A stretch of DNA of 64,000 nucleotides, from positions 1 to 64,000 of IMG/VR virus record IMGVR_UViG_3300008050_007680; one strand, 5' to 3'. Positions 59,530 to 64,000 of this stretch are shown here, in pieces. The notes below the pieces were generated by a model. It did no database searches and was not told where the DNA came from. It saw nothing but the letters and a program-made list of their open reading frames with translations. This DNA comes from a virus. How positions within the stretch are numbered: the stretch's first letter is position 1; every line of letters begins with the position of its first letter. Made by a program: the position numbers and the translations under genes.

Positions 59530-62135
59530 CTAACATCAACTTAGCATCTCGTATACAGATACGAGACGAGGATAACACGACTGGTAGTTATCCTACTATT
59601 TCTAGAACGAGTACAGATCGCCCCGGTACATTTGGCAGCAGGTTCGATGATACAAACTCTATTGTGTTTATTGAATCTACACAGATCACATTACCCGCTG
59701 GGTTACCTTTATCATCACCATTTATTACTGACCAGACATCCTCATTCACGTCAGTAACTGGGGCCGTACGGAAAGGTATCGCCGACGGCATCGCAATATT
59801 CTCTACTGGTCAGATACTGTCTGCCTTCGATGATAGCTTACATCCTGAGCAAAGTGTCTATGATAACTTTCATGAAACTGGTTCAACATTAGCAACCGTA
59901 GGGTTCGGGTTTACATCACCCTTACGAAGTAAGACTAAACTAACTGTAAACTTAAACCAGTCATTGACTACAACACTGCAATTATCATCATCGTTAAACA
60001 ATGATAGGGTAGATGGCACCGGCAGTTATCCTATGGCATATTACAATTTTGATAAAGTGTCCTGGGAAAATGTTGGCCAAGGGACAGGATATAATACAAA
60101 CTCGCCTACAGCGGATGGACAGCCTGATCACAACTTAGCAACTCAAATGTTAGGCTTTTCGCCATCATTTTTGGGTGATGGTAATATTATAGGCAATTCT
60201 TCGCAGTCGGCAATCCCATTTGATGCATTCGGATTTCCTACCCACCAAAAATTTCATGCAACTTCATCGCAAGTTTACCCAGTTTCTAACTTGATAGACA
60301 AACCCTTTCTAGTAGAAAAGGTTATATATGAATGTTCTGCATCATTTAGCGGAACTGGTGACTTTATTGAACAATCTGAGGGCCTCTATAACACATTTTT
60401 TGTCTTGAACCAGAGAGGTCCATTTTCTGCTTCAATAAGTAATGGCCCATATTTACTAACTGACACCAAGCAACTAACAACATCAATTCCCTCTGGTATC
60501 ATTTTATCACAAAATGGTTCACCTACATACGTTGATACTCAGCGTGATATCGTTACATGGTTGCAAGTTGCATCATTTTCTTCGACCATTAACTCTTCTT
60601 CGTCTGACCACTCAAACTTTGCTCTTAGGGAAAAGAATATAATATCTACGACAGGAGCTAACTGGTCAGATAAACTGATATTGTCGGGCGTCGCAAAAAC
60701 ACCCGCGAAGGTAGGGTTGCATAGTAGCTTTAATGATAACGATGATGTCAATGAAGAACCTGTAACTTATCGTTTCGGTGGCCGAGGCAATTTAGGAAAG
60801 CCATCAGGAAGAGATCTTGTCTCTGGATTCGTTTCGAACATCGGGAATACACCAATTGCCTTAACGGATTTTAACAAAGCTACTGTAATTTCTGGTACAA
60901 GTCCGTACATCATTATGCCAGGTGATAAGCTTATTTTTGGGTGGCAAGTTGCTCAACCTGGTTCACCAGTAAGCGTCGCAAATGCATTTAATCCAACACT
61001 AACGTTACCACCGGCGTCTGGTAGGTTAACATTATATGGGTCATACATTTGTGATGCTCAAGAAATTCATGATTCACTCAACCAGCAATTAACGACAAAT
61101 GCTGTACATGAAGACGTGAGAGGAACTGGGATTATTCATGATCAGTTCGACGTCGAGCAATTAACACAGTTTTCTGGTACAATAAATGCTAGATTTTTAA
61201 CTGGTACTATCGGGTTAGCGGAGTCTAGGCGCGTCCAAGCATCAACAATCTCTTTTGACAGAAATGTAAGTCATCATAAACTTTTATCTGGCTCATTTAT
61301 CCCAGGATTTATTCGGGGTACTCAACATACATCGGAGAATGAAAGGTTCTTTGATACATTATTACCAGATCCAGCTGAAATAACTGCGCTGAATGGTGTC
61401 TTAGTTGAGTGGCAATCAAACGGCGGAACGCTGGCTAACCAAAACATGATTAACTTAGGTCACGTTATGACTGGTGATAGCAACACAGACACTACGTGGC
61501 CCTTAGCTTTTCCGTTTGAGCCAAAATATTCATCGTTAAACAGAAATCTAACGTTACCGACAGTGGCAGATCAAACATTCATACCCGGTGTAACTAGGCG
61601 TTCTCCGATGTCCATTAAGAGATCTAATGATCTTTTATTCTCTACTCAAAGGTATTCACTATTAAATGCTAAAGATAGGGTAAGCTCAGCAGGAGATTTT
61701 ACTCATCACAGTGCAGCTTCATCAAGAGATATGCTTTTGCATTATTATGGTACAGGCGACTTTTTCTCTGGTAGCGTAAAGCCTTTTGAGGTCAGGTCTG
61801 ATAAATATATTTTTGGCTCCGTACATAGAGGCTTCAAGTATGGCATCTTGAACCCAATAAAGCAATTTACAAAGGCCATCTTCAAGAGAGATCACTATGG
61901 ATATTTCAGAGATATGCTTGAGCAGCGCTTAGATGCAAAATTCTATGATATTATAGGGTTAACAAGCGATGGTATAAAGTCTGGGGGCCCAGCTCTACGC
62001 ACAAGCCCCATTACTATACGCTTCGTTGCGTCAGGTTCGAATACAGCAGTTACACCTATTACAACAGATTCTTCAAACTTAAGTCACGAAGCAACATCTA
62101 GTTTACCCTATTTTGATGGGGTATCAAGGAACTAA
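59526..62135 (+). CDS. Large structural protein of the tail operon
   Basis: 869 residues, 4-base overlap with its neighbour. Rich in Ser, Thr, Gly and Asn with recurrent beta-type blocks (for example LQLSSSL, ILYSQNG-type turns and SGTSPYIIMPGDKLIFGWQ). No transmembrane or enzymatic motif. It is probably a fibre or baseplate-wedge protein. Confidence 0.6.
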   Translation: MTNINLASRIQIRDEDNTTGSYPTISRTSTDRPGTFGSRFDDTNSIVFIESTQITLPAGLPLSSPFITDQTSSFTSVTGAVRKGIADGIAIFSTGQILSAFDDSLHPEQSVYDNFHETGSTLATVGFGFTSPLRSKTKLTVNLNQSLTTTLQLSSSLNNDRVDGTGSYPMAYYNFDKVSWENVGQGTGYNTNSPTADGQPDHNLATQMLGFSPSFLGDGNIIGNSSQSAIPFDAFGFPTHQKFHATSSQVYPVSNLIDKPFLVEKVIYECSASFSGTGDFIEQSEGLYNTFFVLNQRGPFSASISNGPYLLTDTKQLTTSIPSGIILSQNGSPTYVDTQRDIVTWLQVASFSSTINSSSSDHSNFALREKNIISTTGANWSDKLILSGVAKTPAKVGLHSSFNDNDDVNEEPVTYRFGGRGNLGKPSGRDLVSGFVSNIGNTPIALTDFNKATVISGTSPYIIMPGDKLIFGWQVAQPGSPVSVANAFNPTLTLPPASGRLTLYGSYICDAQEIHDSLNQQLTTNAVHEDVRGTGIIHDQFDVEQLTQFSGTINARFLTGTIGLAESRRVQASTISFDRNVSHHKLLSGSFIPGFIRGTQHTSENERFFDTLLPDPAEITALNGVLVEWQSNGGTLANQNMINLGHVMTGDSNTDTTWPLAFPFEPKYSSLNRNLTLPTVADQTFIPGVTRRSPMSIKRSNDLLFSTQRYSLLNAKDRVSSAGDFTHHSAASSRDMLLHYYGTGDFFSGSVKPFEVRSDKYIFGSVHRGFKYGILNPIKQFTKAIFKRDHYGYFRDMLEQRLDAKFYDIIGLTSDGIKSGGPALRTSPITIRFVASGSNTAVTPITTDSSNLSHEATSSLPYFDGVSRN

Positions 62136-62136
62136 C

Positions 62137-63054
62137 ATGTCAGGTATTTTAGACAGCAAAACAAGAATGCTTGATACCGTCGTTACAGACGAGGGCAAGA
62201 GACAAATAGCTGCCGGCGAATTAAGAATAAAATTCGTCTCGTTTACAGATTGTAACACATTTTATGAAAGTGACATAATCAGCGGGTCAACAGACGCATC
62301 TGATAGATTATTCCTTGAGGTTGGTTCGCTGCCCCAAGATAGAATAACATTTGAGTCAGATGATTCTGGAAAGCTTAAACCTTTAAGAGGTTCAAATATT
62401 GATGTTCTCGATGGCAAGATTTTATCAGGTTCATCTACATCATTTCTTGGAGTTGTTACTGGATCCGCATTTTCAAGCTTGGCAGAGGTACTTGCTGATA
62501 CAACAGTCAACAATTTTCAAAAATTGCAACTAATTAGAACAGAAGATAATTTCTTTGATGCAGAAAACGAATTCGCTGTGAATACAAACGAAGTAGAATT
62601 TAGTATTTCTGATGCTGCACCTATTAACCCCGGACAAATGACGACAGCAAATATAGATGATGTTGAAACATTGTTTCAGGATAAGAGGCTGTCTCACCTT
62701 CCGAACTTCAAATATCTACCGCCAGTAAACACCGACGGCACATCACTTGGTGATTATCCTTTGCTTGGCCAGCAAAAGAGTGAGTTGTCATATACACAGC
62801 TCATGGGTGAATTGGCCAACAAAGAAAAGCGTGTTATAGAGTTTTCACAAAATACACTACAAGCGAACGTAATGTGTCAATTTTTTGAATTTAAGCAAGA
62901 TCGACTTTTGAAGTTAGACGCTATTGATTTTGGCGAAATTTCAACTGGAGATCAAGATTTCCCAAATAAGAGAATATATTTCATAGGGAAGCTATTTATT
63001 GATAGCTTCGGCGCTCATACATTCGTGAATATATTTACACTTATTTTTGAGTAA
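62137..63054 (+). CDS. Structural protein with GKRQIAAGEL motif
   Basis: 305 residues; I take the ATG at 62137, which follows AAGGA, over an upstream ATG that would overlap the previous gene. The opening MSGILDSKTRMLD and TDEGKRQIAAGELRIKFVSF, then FYESD, matches a protein family found near the baseplate of marine myoviruses. Its exact role is unknown to me. Confidence 0.65.
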   Translation: MSGILDSKTRMLDTVVTDEGKRQIAAGELRIKFVSFTDCNTFYESDIISGSTDASDRLFLEVGSLPQDRITFESDDSGKLKPLRGSNIDVLDGKILSGSSTSFLGVVTGSAFSSLAEVLADTTVNNFQKLQLIRTEDNFFDAENEFAVNTNEVEFSISDAAPINPGQMTTANIDDVETLFQDKRLSHLPNFKYLPPVNTDGTSLGDYPLLGQQKSELSYTQLMGELANKEKRVIEFSQNTLQANVMCQFFEFKQDRLLKLDAIDFGEISTGDQDFPNKRIYFIGKLFIDSFGAHTFVNIFTLIFE

Positions 63055-63066
63055 TACAGGTGATAT

Positions 63067-64000
63067 ATGAAAATCGCAAGCAAAAAAACATCCGAATTAC
63101 TTAAGGTCGATAATAATTTCGCACAACTTTTAAAGATAGAGGGCGGAATATTTTATTACAAGTTTGAATATAGATCTTCAACGATCGATGCACTTAGAAA
63201 AGGCGCAAATATAGTTAGGTTGTCTGTTAGAAAAAGTTTACCCCTGCAAGAAGATAACATCTTCAAGAGTGCTGGTAAATCGAATTATGAACTTATTGAA
63301 GATATACTACATTATGAACCAAAGAAAAAGTCGGCAAAAAGAGATGATGAGTCAAGTATACTGGTAAGAAAAAACTCTGATATCACGTCGAAGCTAAACA
63401 ATGATCTCATCTCTAGCATAAAATTAAGCTCTTTGCCAGCAAGCAGCATAATGCCTGCTCGTAAAGTTGTCGACTTAAAAACTGTCACGGAGATAAGGGC
63501 TTCAAACTTGAATGTACCAGTCATACAAAACTCAGTAGCCCGGTCACAAGAAACATCATCACGACAAGGTCATCAAGTAGCGGCAGTTGATATGATATTC
63601 AATGATGGTGTTGATCCATCTACAGTAGCTGCAAGGTATAGACCATCTGTAGGGACAGAAAAAGCATTTCGTGGCGTCGCTCCTATTGCACAAGAACAAG
63701 TTGAAACGCCCACGGTAAATGCGCAAGATTCACGCCGAAGATTTCTTATAGATACATTATTAAGTAATGTTAAGAAAACAATAACATTAGGTGATCTTGC
63801 AGCAAATACACCAGTTCCAGTAGTTTCTAATAAAAAACAAATTGACGTAAGAAATTCTGAGCTTGTTCTAGTGCCTGAGGTCGATGTCGGCTTAGAAGAT
63901 TTCTATGTCATTTTTGAGCTTATAACTAGCACCGGTGAAGTACTAGAGTCACAAGCAAGAAGAGTAAACCACAGCTTTCTATCAAAAGTATTTAATACAC
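63067..64000 (+). CDS. Hypothetical structural protein, cut by the window end
   Basis: An open frame from ATG 63067 runs 311 codons to the window edge without a stop, so it is partial. It follows the previous gene by 12 bases with a weak AGGTGA site. The N-terminal 60 residues are Lys-rich and beta-type; the middle (about 100-200) is Ser/Ala-rich and probably disordered. The gene's place suggests a tail or neck protein. Confidence 0.6.
   Translation, partial: MKIASKKTSELLKVDNNFAQLLKIEGGIFYYKFEYRSSTIDALRKGANIVRLSVRKSLPLQEDNIFKSAGKSNYELIEDILHYEPKKKSAKRDDESSILVRKNSDITSKLNNDLISSIKLSSLPASSIMPARKVVDLKTVTEIRASNLNVPVIQNSVARSQETSSRQGHQVAAVDMIFNDGVDPSTVAARYRPSVGTEKAFRGVAPIAQEQVETPTVNAQDSRRRFLIDTLLSNVKKTITLGDLAANTPVPVVSNKKQIDVRNSELVLVPEVDVGLEDFYVIFELITSTGEVLESQARRVNHSFLSKVFNT

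Overview
The window reads as part of the genome of a large, AT-rich, contractile-tailed bacteriophage (a myovirus, possibly a jumbo phage) of a Gram-negative host. The evidence is a T4-type late sigma factor, a baseplate block (spike, gp25-like, gp6/J-like and wedge/fibre proteins), clustered tRNAs, nucleic-acid repair genes and dense packing almost entirely on the plus strand. No integrase, att site, CRISPR array or rRNA is visible. The host cannot be named. A lipobox lipoprotein implies an outer membrane or at least a lipoprotein pathway, and the DSG/PDA linker repeats resemble surface proteins of myxobacteria-like groups (inference only).

Layout. 1-500: a small ORF and three tRNAs (Gln-CUG, Met/Ile-CAU, Thr-CGU). 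0.5-9.7 kb: nucleic-acid repair and signalling genes (two metallophosphoesterases, a SpoT-type HD hydrolase, an Rnl2-type RNA ligase, a polynucleotide-kinase-like protein, two HNH proteins and a GIY-YIG protein). Interspersed are a ClpS adaptor, a beta-helix surface protein, a lipoprotein with a very basic tail, an acidic-tailed protein and a tail-tube-like protein. 9.7-19.4 kb: a BCS1-like AAA ATPase, a strongly diverged GroEL-like chaperonin, a lone minus-strand gene, an XPD/DinG helicase, two histone-H1-like basic proteins (one with a 9-bp microsatellite), a minus-strand sigma-region-4 protein and a PIN-PhoH ATPase.

19.4-42.5 kb: one nearly unbroken run of overlapping genes for glycan synthesis. 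It has about nine glycosyltransferases, a dTDP-amino-sugar set, GDP-mannose dehydratase, a NeuB-type synthase, an NeuA-type cytidylyltransferase, a GT29-like sialyltransferase, an aldolase-KdsB fusion, a HAD phosphatase, a 2OG-oxygenase, a hydroxyacid dehydrogenase and methyltransferases. Two small paralogous gene families alternate inside it, with at least one frameshifted relic. One methyltransferase is broken by an 8-bp tandem duplication. 42.5-48 kb: a RecB-like nuclease, an ADP-ribosyltransferase-like protein and two more GT4 enzymes. 48-64 kb: a gp55-like late sigma factor followed by the baseplate/tail-fibre operon, which runs off the end.

The most notable points are: (1) a phage-encoded ulosonic/sialic acid pathway with a GT29-type transferase and a novel-looking aldolase-cytidylyltransferase fusion; (2) a chaperonin whose nucleotide-site residues look lost; (3) the alternating small-gene array; (4) AT-rich dyads and a TTAATATAA motif placed directly at start codons that lack a Shine-Dalgarno, suggesting phage-specific promoters and leaderless mRNAs. 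All homology calls were made by eye from motifs.
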